Source: Methylobacterium hispanicum (lineage in GTDB: Bacteria; Pseudomonadota; Alphaproteobacteria; Rhizobiales; Beijerinckiaceae). Taken from it: a stretch of 64,000 bases of DNA. Position 1 is the first letter of the stretch. Each line of letters begins with the position of its first letter. The DNA lies in the NCBI RefSeq assembly GCF_022179285.1, contig NZ_BPQO01000008.1, positions 62,001 to 126,000 of the forward strand, written 5' to 3'. The translations under genes and the position numbers were made by a program. The notes below the pieces were generated by a model. That model was not told the origin of the DNA, made no database searches, and saw only the letters and a list, made by a program, of their open reading frames with translations. Of this stretch, positions 50,661 to 59,087 are shown piece by piece.

Positions 50661-50975
50661 ATGACGCCCCACGCGCACCCCGAGTTCGGCCGTCGTCCTC
50701 ATCGGCAGGACGACGCGGATTGGTACGACGACGGGTACGACGAGCCCCCGCGCCGCGGCGTCCTCTCGCGCCTGTTCGGGCTGCTGAAGCTCGCCGTCTT
50801 CCTGACGCCGCTCGGGATCTTTCTCTACGGCTACGCCCTCGCCGATTGCCGCTCGGGAGGCGGGACCGGGCTCGGCCAGATCGTCCACGCCGGCGTCTGC
50901 GCGCGTGGCCAGATCGTCGAGAGCGCCGTCTCGCTCGGTGACGGCCTCAGGCTGATCCGCCGCGTCATCGACTGA
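50661..50975 (+). CDS. Small single-pass membrane protein A
   Basis: 104 residues. An acidic, aspartate/tyrosine-rich N-terminus (DDADWYDDGYDEPPRRG) precedes one transmembrane helix (about 38-60). A C-terminal tail has two cysteines in the pattern C-R-x15-C-x-R-G (DCRSGGG and CARGQI). No family is recognised. The next gene encodes a protein with the same layout and cysteine pattern, so the two look like an old tandem duplication. A CtrA-like box lies upstream. Confidence 0.7.
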   Translation: MTPHAHPEFGRRPHRQDDADWYDDGYDEPPRRGVLSRLFGLLKLAVFLTPLGIFLYGYALADCRSGGGTGLGQIVHAGVCARGQIVESAVSLGDGLRLIRRVID

Positions 50976-51004
50976 ACGCCAGCATCGCATCGGGGGGATC
51001 CGAC

Positions 51005-51358
51005 ATGCAGACATCGCCGTCCCACGTCCAGGCCGGGGAGGCCGACCGCTTGGATGCGCGGCTCGCGCGAAGCGGCGGCCCGAATGCCCGGCGGCGTCGC
51101 GGCGCCCTGAGACCGGGGGAGGGCGGCCGCGGCAAGCTCGGCTGGAAGGCGTGGCTCGCCATCGACGTGCTCGGGCTGGCCCTGTTCCTGACCGTGATCG
51201 TGGTCTGGCCGCCGCTCAGCGCCTGCCGCGAGAAGGCGCGGGACTACGGGCTCTACGCGGGCGACACGATCGAGAAATGCACCCGCCGCGGCATCGCCGA
51301 GCGCCTCGAGCGGGCGGACCAGCGGGTCAAGATGCTGATCCGCGGCTCGGGCCGGTAG
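51005..51358 (+). CDS. Small single-pass membrane protein B
   Basis: 117 residues. A basic, arginine-rich N-terminus, one transmembrane helix (about 48-68, AWLAIDVLGLALFLTVIVVW), and a tail with ACREKAR and KCTRRGIAER, matching the C-R-xn-C-x-R-G pattern of the preceding gene. It is probably in the same operon (29 bp gap). No function can be assigned. Confidence 0.68.
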   Translation: MQTSPSHVQAGEADRLDARLARSGGPNARRRRGALRPGEGGRGKLGWKAWLAIDVLGLALFLTVIVVWPPLSACREKARDYGLYAGDTIEKCTRRGIAERLERADQRVKMLIRGSGR

Positions 51359-51383
51359 GGCCCGGGCCGCGGGCTCCCGCGCC

Positions 51384-53057
51384 TCAGAACAGCCCGTCGA
51401 TCTGCCCGTTCGCGTCGAGGCGGATCGTGTCGGCGGCCGGAACCTTGGGCAGGCCCGGCATCGTCATGATCTCCCCGCAGATCACCACCACGAAGCCGGC
51501 GCCGGCCGAGAGCCGCACGTCGCGCACCCCGACGATGTGCCCGTCCGGCGCGCCGATCAGGGTGGGATCGGTCGAGAACGAGTACTGCGTCTTGGCCATG
51601 CAGACCGGCAGGTGGCCGTAGCCCTCGGCCTCGAAGGCGGCGAGCTTCTGGGCGGCCTTCGACTCGATCTGGATGTCGGCCGCGCCGTAGAGCTTGGTCG
51701 CGATCGCCTTGATCTTGTCGGTGAGCTTCGATTCGGTCTCGTACGTGTAGGTGATCGGCTGGGCACCGCCCTCGGCGAGCCGCACCACCGCCTGGGCCAG
51801 GGCCTCGGCGCCCGCGCCGCCCTCCGCCCAGTGCTTGCAGGTGATGGCCTCGACGCCGAGGCGCTCGCCGCACAGCTCCCGCAGCCGGGCGTGCTCCGCG
51901 TCGGTGTCGGCGTAGAAGTGGTTGACTGCCACCACCACCGGCAGACCGAAATTGCGCACGTTGGTGACGTGCCGGGCGAGGTTGGCGAAGCCCCGCTCCA
52001 GGGCCTCGATGTTCTCGCCCCCGAGGTCCTTCTTGTTGACGCCGCCGTGCATCTTGAGGGCGCGCACGGTGGCGACGATCACCACCGCCGAGGGGCTGAT
52101 GCCGGCCTGCCGGCACTTGATGTCGAGGAATTTCTCGGCCCCGAGATCGGCGCCGAAGCCCGCTTCCGTCACCGTGTAGTCGGCGAGCCGCAGGCCGGCG
52201 CGCGTCGCGATCACCGAGTTGCAGCCGTGCGCGATGTTGGCGAAGGGGCCGCCGTGGATGAGGGCCGGGTTGCCCTCCAGGGTCTGCACGAGGTTCGGCT
52301 GCAGCGCATCCTTCAGGAGCACGGTCATGGCGCCCGTGGCCTTCACGTCCTTCAGCGTGACGAGCTTGCGGTCGCGGGTCTCGGCGATGACGATGCGGCC
52401 GAGGCGCTCTTCCAGGTCCTCCAGATTCTTGGCGAGGCAGAACACCGCCATCACCTCGGACGCCACCGTGATGTCGAAGCCATCCTCGCGGGGGAAGCCG
52501 TTGGCGACGCCGCCAAGCGACTGCGTGATCTGGCGCAGCGCGCGGTCGTTCATGTCCACAACGCGGCGCCAGAAGATGCGGCGCACGTCGATGTTGAGCT
52601 CGTTGGCCCAGTAGACGTGGTTGTCGATCAGCGCCGCCGCGAGGCTGTGGGCCGAGGTGATGGCGTGGAAGTCGCCGGTGAAGTGCAGGTTGATCTGCTC
52701 CATCGGCACGACCTGCGCCTTGCCGCCGCCGGCCGCGCCTCCCTTCATGCCGAAGCAGGGGCCGAGCGAGGGCTCGCGAAGGCAGATCATGGTCTTCTGG
52801 CCGATCCGGTTCAGCGCGTCGCCGAGGCCCACCGTCGTGGTGGTCTTGCCCTCGCCCGCGGGCGTCGGCGAGATCGCGGTGACGAGCACGAGCTTGCCCT
52901 CGGGCCGCCCCTCAAGGCCGGCGATGAAGCCGTGGTCGAGCTTGGCGATGTGCTTGCCGTAATTGTGCAGGGCCTCGTCCGGGATGCCGAGCGTCTCCGC
53001 CACCGCGGCGATCGGCTTCAGGGTGGCGGCGCGAGCGATCTCGATGTCTGACGGCAT
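51384..53057 (-). CDS. fhs: Formate-tetrahydrofolate ligase
   Basis: 557 residues, full length. It joins formate to tetrahydrofolate with ATP to give 10-formyl-THF; in methylotrophs (as ftfL) it is the entry of C1 units into the serine cycle. The P-loop [16 protein letters not shown] and the [20 protein letters not shown] stretch are intact, as are VTSVNDR-equivalent regions near MNDRALRQI. It stands alone here; mtdA and fch are not adjacent. QscR, encoded 9 kb away, is the likely regulator by analogy, but no box was identified. Confidence 0.95.
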   Translation of the reverse strand: MPSDIEIARAATLKPIAAVAETLGIPDEALHNYGKHIAKLDHGFIAGLEGRPEGKLVLVTAISPTPAGEGKTTTTVGLGDALNRIGQKTMICLREPSLGPCFGMKGGAAGGGKAQVVPMEQINLHFTGDFHAITSAHSLAAALIDNHVYWANELNIDVRRIFWRRVVDMNDRALRQITQSLGGVANGFPREDGFDITVASEVMAVFCLAKNLEDLEERLGRIVIAETRDRKLVTLKDVKATGAMTVLLKDALQPNLVQTLEGNPALIHGGPFANIAHGCNSVIATRAGLRLADYTVTEAGFGADLGAEKFLDIKCRQAGISPSAVVIVATVRALKMHGGVNKKDLGGENIEALERGFANLARHVTNVRNFGLPVVVAVNHFYADTDAEHARLRELCGERLGVEAITCKHWAEGGAGAEALAQAVVRLAEGGAQPITYTYETESKLTDKIKAIATKLYGAADIQIESKAAQKLAAFEAEGYGHLPVCMAKTQYSFSTDPTLIGAPDGHIVGVRDVRLSAGAGFVVVICGEIMTMPGLPKVPAADTIRLDANGQIDGLF

Positions 53058-53234
53058 GGTTTCCTCACCCTGAGTGGTGCGGGCCGCGCCGCAGGGCGCC
53101 CGTCACGGCGTCCGTCGCGTTCCGCACGGGATCCCCGCCGGCTTTTGCCGTGCGGGCGCGGCGCGACCTGGCCCGAGCCGGGCCCGATCAACGCGCTATC
53201 CCGGTAGTTTAGCGGCAAGCCAAGGTGAAAAGCC

Positions 53235-53252
53235 CGTCGAAATTTTTCGACG
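53235..53252. other. Perfect 18-bp palindrome between fhs and the HMA remnant
   Basis: CGTCGAAATTTTTCGACG has 8-bp perfect arms and a 2-bp centre. On the minus strand it is followed by GGGCTTTT, so it could terminate the upstream HMA transcript; alternatively it is an operator for fhs, 178 bp downstream. Confidence 0.5.
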
Positions 53253-53306
53253 AGCCCACAAAATATCTTTCGTGATCGGGCGGGTGGCGAAGAAGCCTTT
53301 GCGGGC

Positions 53307-53530
53307 TCAGCCCGTCATCGCGGTCGCGGTGTAGCCGGCCTTGCCGAGCGCCTCCGCGATCGCGAGGCGAGGCTCTGGGCGCTCGTCCGGATCGCGACGC
53401 GCTCGCCCGGGCGATCGACTTCGACGGCGGCCTCCGGGTCGAGCCGGCAGACCGTGCGCCGCACCGCCTCGGCACAACCCTCGCAGGTCATGCCCTCGAC
53501 GCGCATCAGCAGGTCGGTACGCTCGTTCAT
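53307..53530 (-). pseudogene. Heavy-metal-associated (CopZ-like) protein, frameshifted
   Basis: ATG 53530 opens an HMA domain with the intact metal-binding GMTCEGC motif and the usual VCRLDPEAAVEVDRPGERVA. After about RTSAQSLA the frame fails. In the next frame the expected end AIAEALGKAGYTATAMTG runs to a stop at 53307. The span is 224 bp, one base short of 75 codons, so a single-base deletion near 53367-53375 explains it. Either a recent pseudogene or a sequencing error; the intact protein would be a 74-residue metallochaperone. Confidence 0.75.
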
Positions 53531-53629
53531 GCGGTACTCCGGTCGGCGGGATGCAGGGCGCATCCCTCTCTGTCGAGACGGTATGTCGGACCGCGGGCCC
53601 GCGGCGGCCAGGTGCGCGGAGGCGGAGCC

Positions 53630-54232
53630 TCAGGCGCGGCCGACGCTGCCAGAGAGCATGGCCGGGTCGATGCCGATGCCGCGCAGCGCCCGCTCGTACT
53701 TGGCGTCGAGATCGGTGTTGAAGATCAGGGTCGGGTCGGCCGGGCAGTTGAGCCAGCCGTTGGCCATGATCTCGCTCTCGAGTTGGCCCGCCTGCCAGCC
53801 CGCGTAGCCCAGCGCCAGCACCGCGCTCGCCGGGCCCGCCCCGCTCGCGATGGCGCGCAGGATCTCGACGGTGGCGGTGAGGCAGATGCCTTCGTCGATG
53901 ATCAGCGTGGACTGGTCGATGTGGAAGTCGTCGGTGTGCAGCACGAAGCCGCGCCGCCCCTCGACCGGCCCGCCCATCAGCACCGGCATGTGGCCGACGC
54001 GCTCGCGCAGGCGGATCGCGTCGGCTTCCTGCGCCACGTCGAGCTGCAGCAGGAGGTCGGGCATCGAGAGGTCGGTGACCGGCTTGTTGACGATGATGCC
54101 CATCGCCCCGTCGGCCGAGTGGGCGCAGACGTAGATCACCGAGCGGGCGAAGCGCTCGTCGCTCATCCCGGGCATCGCCACCAGGAACTGGCCGTCGAGA
54201 TAGGAGGGGGCGCCGGACGGAGGCATCTGCAT
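53630..54232 (-). CDS. YqgE/AlgH-family protein
   Basis: 200 residues. DUF179 signature segments are complete: [46 protein letters not shown] and [14 protein letters not shown]. The family is widespread, with a role that is not well defined (AlgH was named from alginate regulation). It is divergent from a peroxiredoxin gene across a shared operator-like palindrome; that pairing is frequent in alphaproteobacteria. Confidence 0.92.
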   Translation of the reverse strand: MQMPPSGAPSYLDGQFLVAMPGMSDERFARSVIYVCAHSADGAMGIIVNKPVTDLSMPDLLLQLDVAQEADAIRLRERVGHMPVLMGGPVEGRRGFVLHTDDFHIDQSTLIIDEGICLTATVEILRAIASGAGPASAVLALGYAGWQAGQLESEIMANGWLNCPADPTLIFNTDLDAKYERALRGIGIDPAMLSGSVGRA

Positions 54233-54258
54233 GGCGCCATGCTACGCCCCGCCCGACC

Positions 54259-54275
54259 TTTGTCCAGCGGACAAA
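54259..54275. promoter_or_regulatory. Perfect 17-bp inverted repeat between yqgE and the peroxiredoxin gene
   Basis: TTTGTCC-AGC-GGACAAA, 7-bp perfect arms, lies 27 bp before the yqgE start and 110 bp before the divergent peroxiredoxin start. It is AT-rich relative to surroundings and looks like a dimeric repressor site. No matching regulator is encoded next to it. Confidence 0.6.
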
Positions 54276-54384
54276 ACGCGCGACGCGCCGGGGAAGGGGG
54301 CCGTGGCTCGACAGGGCCGGCCCCCGGCCCTAGTTCAAGCGCGAACCGCGCAAGCGTGGCAGTTTCGAGACGACGGAGACGGCG

Positions 54385-54864
54385 ATGATTCAGGTCGGCG
54401 ATCACCTGCCCCAGGCGACTTTCCGCGTGAGCGGCCCGGACGGCCCCGCGGCCAAGACCACGGACGACGTGTTCAAGGGCCGCCGCGTCGTGCTGGTCGG
54501 CGTGCCGGGCGCCTTCACGCCGAGCTGCCACCGCAACCACCTGCCGGGCTTCGTCACCCACCGCGACGCGATCCTGGCGCGCGGCGTGGACGCGATCGCC
54601 GTGACCTCGGTCAACGACGTCTTCGTGCTCGACGCCTGGGCCAAGGCCAGCGGCGCCGAGGGCATTGAGTTCCTGGCCGACGGCAACGGGGACTTCGCCA
54701 AGGCGATCGGCCTGGAGATGGACGGCACCGGCTTCGGCCTCGGCATCCGCTCGAAGCGCTACGCGGCGCTCGTCGAGGACGGCGTGGTCCGGGTGCTCAA
54801 CGTCGAGGAATCGCCCTCCAAGGCGGAAGCGTCCGGCGCCGAGGCTCTCCTCAAGGTGATCTGA
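54385..54864 (+). CDS. Peroxiredoxin of the Prx5 type
   Basis: 159 residues. The peroxidatic site PGAFTPSCH (PxxxTPxC) is intact, in a Prx5-like fold with RRVVLVGVPGAFTP, AVTSVNDVFVLDAWAK and a late RSKRYAALVEDGVVR. It reduces hydrogen peroxide and alkyl hydroperoxides using glutaredoxin or thioredoxin. A single conserved cysteine pattern suggests a 1-Cys or atypical mechanism. Confidence 0.92.
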   Translation: MIQVGDHLPQATFRVSGPDGPAAKTTDDVFKGRRVVLVGVPGAFTPSCHRNHLPGFVTHRDAILARGVDAIAVTSVNDVFVLDAWAKASGAEGIEFLADGNGDFAKAIGLEMDGTGFGLGIRSKRYAALVEDGVVRVLNVEESPSKAEASGAEALLKVI

Positions 54865-54965
54865 GGCCGGATGCCCGGGACGCGCCGTCGCCCCGGTCCG
54901 CCCTCGAAAGGCCACGTTCGGATCGCGACGTCCGGTTGAATCGCAACCGAACGGGATCCGAACGC

Positions 54966-55607
54966 GTGTCCTTCCTTCACGATCTGCCGATCGCGGATCT
55001 GATCGCGAGCTACGGCTACCTCGCGATCTTCGCGATCATCACCCTGGAGAGCGCGGGCGTGCCGATGCCTGGAGAGACCGCGCTGATCTCCTCGGCGGTC
55101 TACGCGGGCAGCACGGGCCAGCTCAACATCGGCCTGATCGTCCTGGCGGCCGCCTCGGCGGCGATCCTCGGCGACAACCTCGGCTACTGGGCGGGCCGCC
55201 GCTGGGGCATGCCGCTGCTGCTGCGCTACGGCCACCTGATCGCCCTCGACCACGGCCGGCTCAAGCTCGGCCAGTACCTGTTCCGGGAGCACGGCGGCAA
55301 GATCGTGTTCTTCGGCCGCTTCACCGCCATGCTGCGCGCCTACGCGGCGGTGCTCGCCGGCGTGAACCGGCTCGATGCGCGCCGCTTCATGCTGTTCAAC
55401 GGGCTCGGCGGCGTGATCTGGGCGGCCGCGATGGGGCTGGGCTCGTACCTGTGCGGGCGCTCGATCGAGAAGGTCGCCGGCCCGGTCGGCCTCGCGCTGC
55501 TCGCCGGGGTGATCTTCGGCGGCCTCGCGCTCTGGCTGTTCGTGCGCCGGCACGAGACGCGGCTGCGGGCTGAGGCCGAGGCCGCGATCCCAGGGCCGCT
55601 CGCCTGA
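54966..55607 (+). CDS. DedA-family membrane protein
   Basis: 213 residues from GTG 54966 (a TTG at 54936 adds ten residues). The SNARE-associated/DedA core is clear: ESAGVPMPGETALI, GDNLGYWAGRRWG, and FFGRFTAMLRAYAAVLAGVN with the conserved arginines. Several helices follow. DedA proteins act as lipid scramblases or undecaprenyl-phosphate and polyamine-linked transporters in the inner membrane. The location between the peroxiredoxin and thrB gives no functional hint. Confidence 0.88.
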   Translation: MSFLHDLPIADLIASYGYLAIFAIITLESAGVPMPGETALISSAVYAGSTGQLNIGLIVLAAASAAILGDNLGYWAGRRWGMPLLLRYGHLIALDHGRLKLGQYLFREHGGKIVFFGRFTAMLRAYAAVLAGVNRLDARRFMLFNGLGGVIWAAAMGLGSYLCGRSIEKVAGPVGLALLAGVIFGGLALWLFVRRHETRLRAEAEAAIPGPLA

Positions 55608-55649
55608 CGGTGGGAGGGAAGACGCGGAAGGGGCCGCGTCCCCCCGATC

Positions 55650-56615
55650 TCAGGCGCGGCCGTAGTCGCGCGCGTCGCGGGCCTGCCGGTGGAAGGCGAG
55701 GCGCCGGTCGTACTCGCGCGGGTCTTTTGGCTGGACCAGGGCGCCGGGCGGCACGTTGAGCCAGTCGACCAGGCGGGTCAGCATAAAGCGGAGCGCCGCC
55801 CCGCGGGCGAGGACCGGCAGGGCCGCGACCTCGGCGGGTTCCAGCGGGCGCACCGCCTCGTAGCCGGCGATCAGCGCCGCGGCCATGTCCCGCCGGAAGA
55901 TCCGGCCCGCATCCTCGAAGCACCACGCGTTGAGGCAGATCGCGAGGTCGTACGCGAAGGCGTCCGTGCAGGCGAAGTAGAAGTCGATCAGGCCCGACAG
56001 CGCGTCGCCGATGAAGAACACGTTGTCGGTGAAGAGGTCGGCGTGGATCACCCCGCCGGGCAGCCCGGCCGGCCAGGACGCCTCGAGGAGCGCGAGGTCG
56101 GCGCGGGTGCGTTCGGAGAGGCCCGACGAGACCCCGTCGGCCTGGCCCTCGGCCTGCGCGAAGAGCGGTCCCCAGGCCCCGACCGAGAGGCTGTTGGCGC
56201 GGCTCATGCCGAAGTCGCTGCCCGCCGCGTGCAGCTCGGCGAGCGCCCGGCCGAGCGCCGCGCAATGATCGACGCCGGGCGCCTTGACGGAGACGCCTTC
56301 CAGGAAGGTCACGATCACTGCCGGCCGGCCGCAGAGGCGGCCGAGCGCCTGCCCGTCGCGGTTGCGCACCGGCTGCGGGCAGGCGAGCCCGCGGCGGGCG
56401 AGGTGGTCCATCAGGTTAAGGAAGAAGGGCAGGTCCCCCTCGTTCACCCGCTTCTCGTAGAGGGTGAGGATGAAGTTGCCGCTCGTGGTGTGCAGGAAGA
56501 AGTTGGTGTTCTCGACCCCCTCGGCGATGCCCTTGTAGGAGAGCAGGGTGCCGATCTCGTAGGCGGCCAGGAAGGCGCTCAGCTCCGCGTCGGGTACCTC
56601 GGTGTAGACGGCCAC
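55650..56615 (-). CDS. thrB: Homoserine kinase (aminoglycoside-kinase fold)
   Basis: 321 residues. MAVYTEVPDAELSAFLAAYE, then IAEGVENTNFFLHTTSGNFI and LYEKRV, is the start of the APH-type ThrB used by alphaproteobacteria. VIHADLFTDNVFF is the catalytic loop and GLIDFYFACTDAFAYDLA the DFG-equivalent. It phosphorylates homoserine in the threonine pathway. It lies 96 bp downstream of ispH on the same strand, a conserved pair; rnhA, which often follows thrB, is not here. Confidence 0.93.
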   Translation of the reverse strand: MAVYTEVPDAELSAFLAAYEIGTLLSYKGIAEGVENTNFFLHTTSGNFILTLYEKRVNEGDLPFFLNLMDHLARRGLACPQPVRNRDGQALGRLCGRPAVIVTFLEGVSVKAPGVDHCAALGRALAELHAAGSDFGMSRANSLSVGAWGPLFAQAEGQADGVSSGLSERTRADLALLEASWPAGLPGGVIHADLFTDNVFFIGDALSGLIDFYFACTDAFAYDLAICLNAWCFEDAGRIFRRDMAAALIAGYEAVRPLEPAEVAALPVLARGAALRFMLTRLVDWLNVPPGALVQPKDPREYDRRLAFHRQARDARDYGRA

Positions 56616-56711
56616 GCGCTGCGCTCGTTCGGTTGGGAGAATCCTGGACGGAAGAGGGGCGCCAGTCGGGCGCCCCTCGAAACACCGTGCCGTGGGGGTC
56701 TCGGGGCCGGC

Positions 56712-57719
56712 CTACTCGGCGGCGGCCGCCTCGCTGCGCAACTCCCGCGGCAGCGGGAACACCATGTCCTCGACCACCGTCGAGACAGTGTCGACGGTCA
56801 CGTCGTAGCGGGCCGCGAAGGCGTCGATGATCTCCTCGACCAGCACCTCGGGCGCCGAGGCGCCGGCGGTGAGGCCGAGCTTCTTCACGCCCTCGAAGGC
56901 CGGCCAGTCGATCTCCTCGGCGCGCAGCACCAGTCGGGTGATCGGGCAGCCGACGCGCTCGGCGACCTCGCGCAGGCGCTGCGAGTTCGAGGAGTTGGAC
57001 GAGCCCACCACGATCAGCGCGTCGACCAGCGGCGCGATCTGCTTCACCGCCTCCTGGCGGTTAGTGGTGGCGTAGCAGATGTCGTCCTTGTGCGGCCCGG
57101 TGATGTTCGGGAACTTCTGCTTCAGGGCGTCCACGATGTGGCGGGTGTCGTCCACCGAGAGCGTGGTCTGCGTCACCCAGGCGAGGTTGTTCGGGTTCTC
57201 CGGCTCGAGCGCCGCGATCTGCTCGAGATCCTCGACCAGCGTAATCGAGCCCTTCGGCAACTGGCCCATCGTGCCGACGACCTCGGGGTGGCCCGAATGG
57301 CCGACGAGCAGGACGTGGCGCCCGCGCTTGTGGTGGATCTCGGCCTCGCGGTGGACCTTGGTCACCAGCGGGCAGGTCGCGTCGATGGTGGTGAGCCCGC
57401 GCTCGACGGCGTTGGCCGGCACGGTCTTGGCCACGCCGTGGGCGGAGAAGATCACGGGCGCGCCGCTGTCGGGCACCTCGTCGAGCTCGCGCACGAAGAC
57501 GGCGCCCTTCCGCTTCAGGCTCTCGACCACGTACTTGTTGTGGACGATCTCGTGGCGGACGTAGACGGGCGGCCCGTAGATCGCGAGCGCGCGCTCCACC
57601 ACGTCGATGGCGCGCACCACGCCGGCGCAGAAGCCGCGCGGTGCCGCGAGCAGGATCTCCAGCGGAGGCTTGAGGCCCGTCGCGGGCGCGGCGTCGGGAT
57701 TCGGGATGTCGGCGCTCAT
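56712..57719 (-). CDS. ispH: 4-hydroxy-3-methylbut-2-enyl diphosphate reductase
   Basis: 335 residues from ATG 57719. It is the last step of the non-mevalonate isoprenoid pathway, making IPP and DMAPP with a [4Fe-4S] cluster. The three cluster cysteines are in [16 protein letters not shown] and [23 protein letters not shown] and [12 protein letters not shown] bind the diphosphate, and a TAGASAPEV segment follows. thrB follows downstream on the same strand. Confidence 0.95.
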   Translation of the reverse strand: MSADIPNPDAAPATGLKPPLEILLAAPRGFCAGVVRAIDVVERALAIYGPPVYVRHEIVHNKYVVESLKRKGAVFVRELDEVPDSGAPVIFSAHGVAKTVPANAVERGLTTIDATCPLVTKVHREAEIHHKRGRHVLLVGHSGHPEVVGTMGQLPKGSITLVEDLEQIAALEPENPNNLAWVTQTTLSVDDTRHIVDALKQKFPNITGPHKDDICYATTNRQEAVKQIAPLVDALIVVGSSNSSNSQRLREVAERVGCPITRLVLRAEEIDWPAFEGVKKLGLTAGASAPEVLVEEIIDAFAARYDVTVDTVSTVVEDMVFPLPRELRSEAAAAE

Positions 57720-57938
57720 GGCCCGGATGTGGCGAGGGCAGGCCCGTTCTGTCAACAGGCCGAGCCCTCGAAACCGCCTCCGTGCGCGCGGCGCGGGGCA
57801 CGATTGCGCGGGCCGCGTGGTCCTCGGGCGACAGATCGAGCGCTGGCCGGCGGATCGCCCGGGGGTTCCTTAATGCATCCGCAAGGTTGTGGCGTCTAGC
57901 GTGCACACGTGGCCATCCAGGCCCGCAGACGGACTTCC

Positions 57939-58169
57939 ATGGTGCCGACCCGAGCAGAGCGGACCGGAGCGGAGGACGGCAACGTGCCGGGCCGGACGAC
58001 CCGTGCCGTCTCGGCCTTCGCGCGCGACCAGCGCGGCAGCACGGCGATGGAATACGCGATGATCGGCGCGCTGATCTTCGCGGTCGCGGCCGGGACGATC
58101 AAGCTCTACGGCTCGAAGATGAACGACGTCTACGTCCGAATTGGTACGACCGCCGCGCAGGTCCAGTAG
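57939..58169 (+). CDS. Flp/Fap-type pilin
   Basis: 76 residues from ATG 57939 (a GTG at 57909 adds ten). The prepilin processing site is RG-STAMEY, with glutamate at +5 and tyrosine at +6, followed by the hydrophobic helix AMIGALIFAVAAGTIKLYG. The leader before the cleavage glycine is unusually long (about 33 residues). Flp pilins assemble into adhesive Tad pili; no prepilin peptidase or tad genes are nearby, so this is an orphan copy. Confidence 0.83.
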   Translation: MVPTRAERTGAEDGNVPGRTTRAVSAFARDQRGSTAMEYAMIGALIFAVAAGTIKLYGSKMNDVYVRIGTTAAQVQ

Positions 58170-58207
58170 ACGGCCGCACGCCGGCCCGGCTCCCTCCCGG
58201 AACGCTC

Positions 58208-58927
58208 TCAGGCCTCGCCGGGCTTGGGTGGGGTACGGCCGGCCGGCTTCGCGGCGGGGGGCTGCCCGGCGGCGCGCCCGGCCTCGCTCCAGAAGGCGTC
58301 GAACAGGCCCTGCATCGCCCGCACGTTCTGCTGCTGCACCTCGGCGCCCGTCTGGAGCATCTGCTGCAGGAGATCCTGTCCGGCCGTCTGCGTGTCGGGC
58401 CCGCCGGCGGGTCTGGCACCCGCGCTCCGTGCGCCCGCGGGCCGCGCCTCGGTCCGGGTTCCGCGGGATCCGGGGCGTGCCGAAGGCGGGGCCTGCGGCC
58501 GGGGTGCCTCGGCGGCCGGCATGAAGGCCTTCATCATCTCGATCCAGGCCTGGTTGACCGGAAAGGCCGCGGCGGCCTGTTGCGGCTGGGCCGGCTCGCT
58601 CACGGCCGGCGGGTTCAGCAGCATGTGGACGATGCTCGCCACCACGGCGCCCGCCATCATCGGCAGCATCTGGCGCAGGACCTGCGCGCCGACGCCGCTC
58701 GTCAGCGAGGCCTGCTGCAGCACCGCCTGGGTCAGCATCGGCGAGCCGAAGATGTTGGCGAAGCCCGTGGGATCGTTCGGCGTCGTGCGCTGCAGCCCGA
58801 TCGCGAAGGCCGGCAGCAGGGCTTCGAGGGCGCGGCGGGTCTGCTCGGGGCTGAGGCCGAACTGCTGGGCCACCCCCTGCATCCCGGCGGCACCGGGGCC
58901 CTGCAGCATGTCGATCGGGTTGAACAT
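58208..58927 (-). CDS. DUF937-like protein
   Basis: 239 residues from ATG 58927 (58942 adds five). The first half resembles DUF937: QGVAQQFGLSPEQTRRALEA, then LLPAFAIGLQRTTPNDP and VLRQMLPMMAGAVVASIVHM. A Pro/Ala/Arg-rich middle is followed by a glutamine-rich segment (LLQQMLQTGAEVQQQNVRAM) ahead of a proline-rich end. The function of this domain is unknown. It is monocistronic, between the pilin gene and the antiporter gene. Confidence 0.7.
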   Translation of the reverse strand: MFNPIDMLQGPGAAGMQGVAQQFGLSPEQTRRALEALLPAFAIGLQRTTPNDPTGFANIFGSPMLTQAVLQQASLTSGVGAQVLRQMLPMMAGAVVASIVHMLLNPPAVSEPAQPQQAAAAFPVNQAWIEMMKAFMPAAEAPRPQAPPSARPGSRGTRTEARPAGARSAGARPAGGPDTQTAGQDLLQQMLQTGAEVQQQNVRAMQGLFDAFWSEAGRAAGQPPAAKPAGRTPPKPGEA

Positions 58928-59087
58928 GGCCTGCGGCCTCACTGATACCGACGCGGAACCGGGCCGAACCCCGCCCCGAGGCCCTTCGCCCGTCCAAGGG
59001 GCAAGTCTGCCCTGTCGGGCGCCCGATAGCCAGAACGCGCGGATCCCGAACCGGATCGCGCCGCGCCGGGAGCGCGGTCATCCTCAC

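Noticed and set aside
53209..53475. 88-residue minus-strand reading
   Set aside because: It contains the out-of-frame end of the frameshifted heavy-metal-binding gene and then runs past the true stop in a different frame; not a separate gene.
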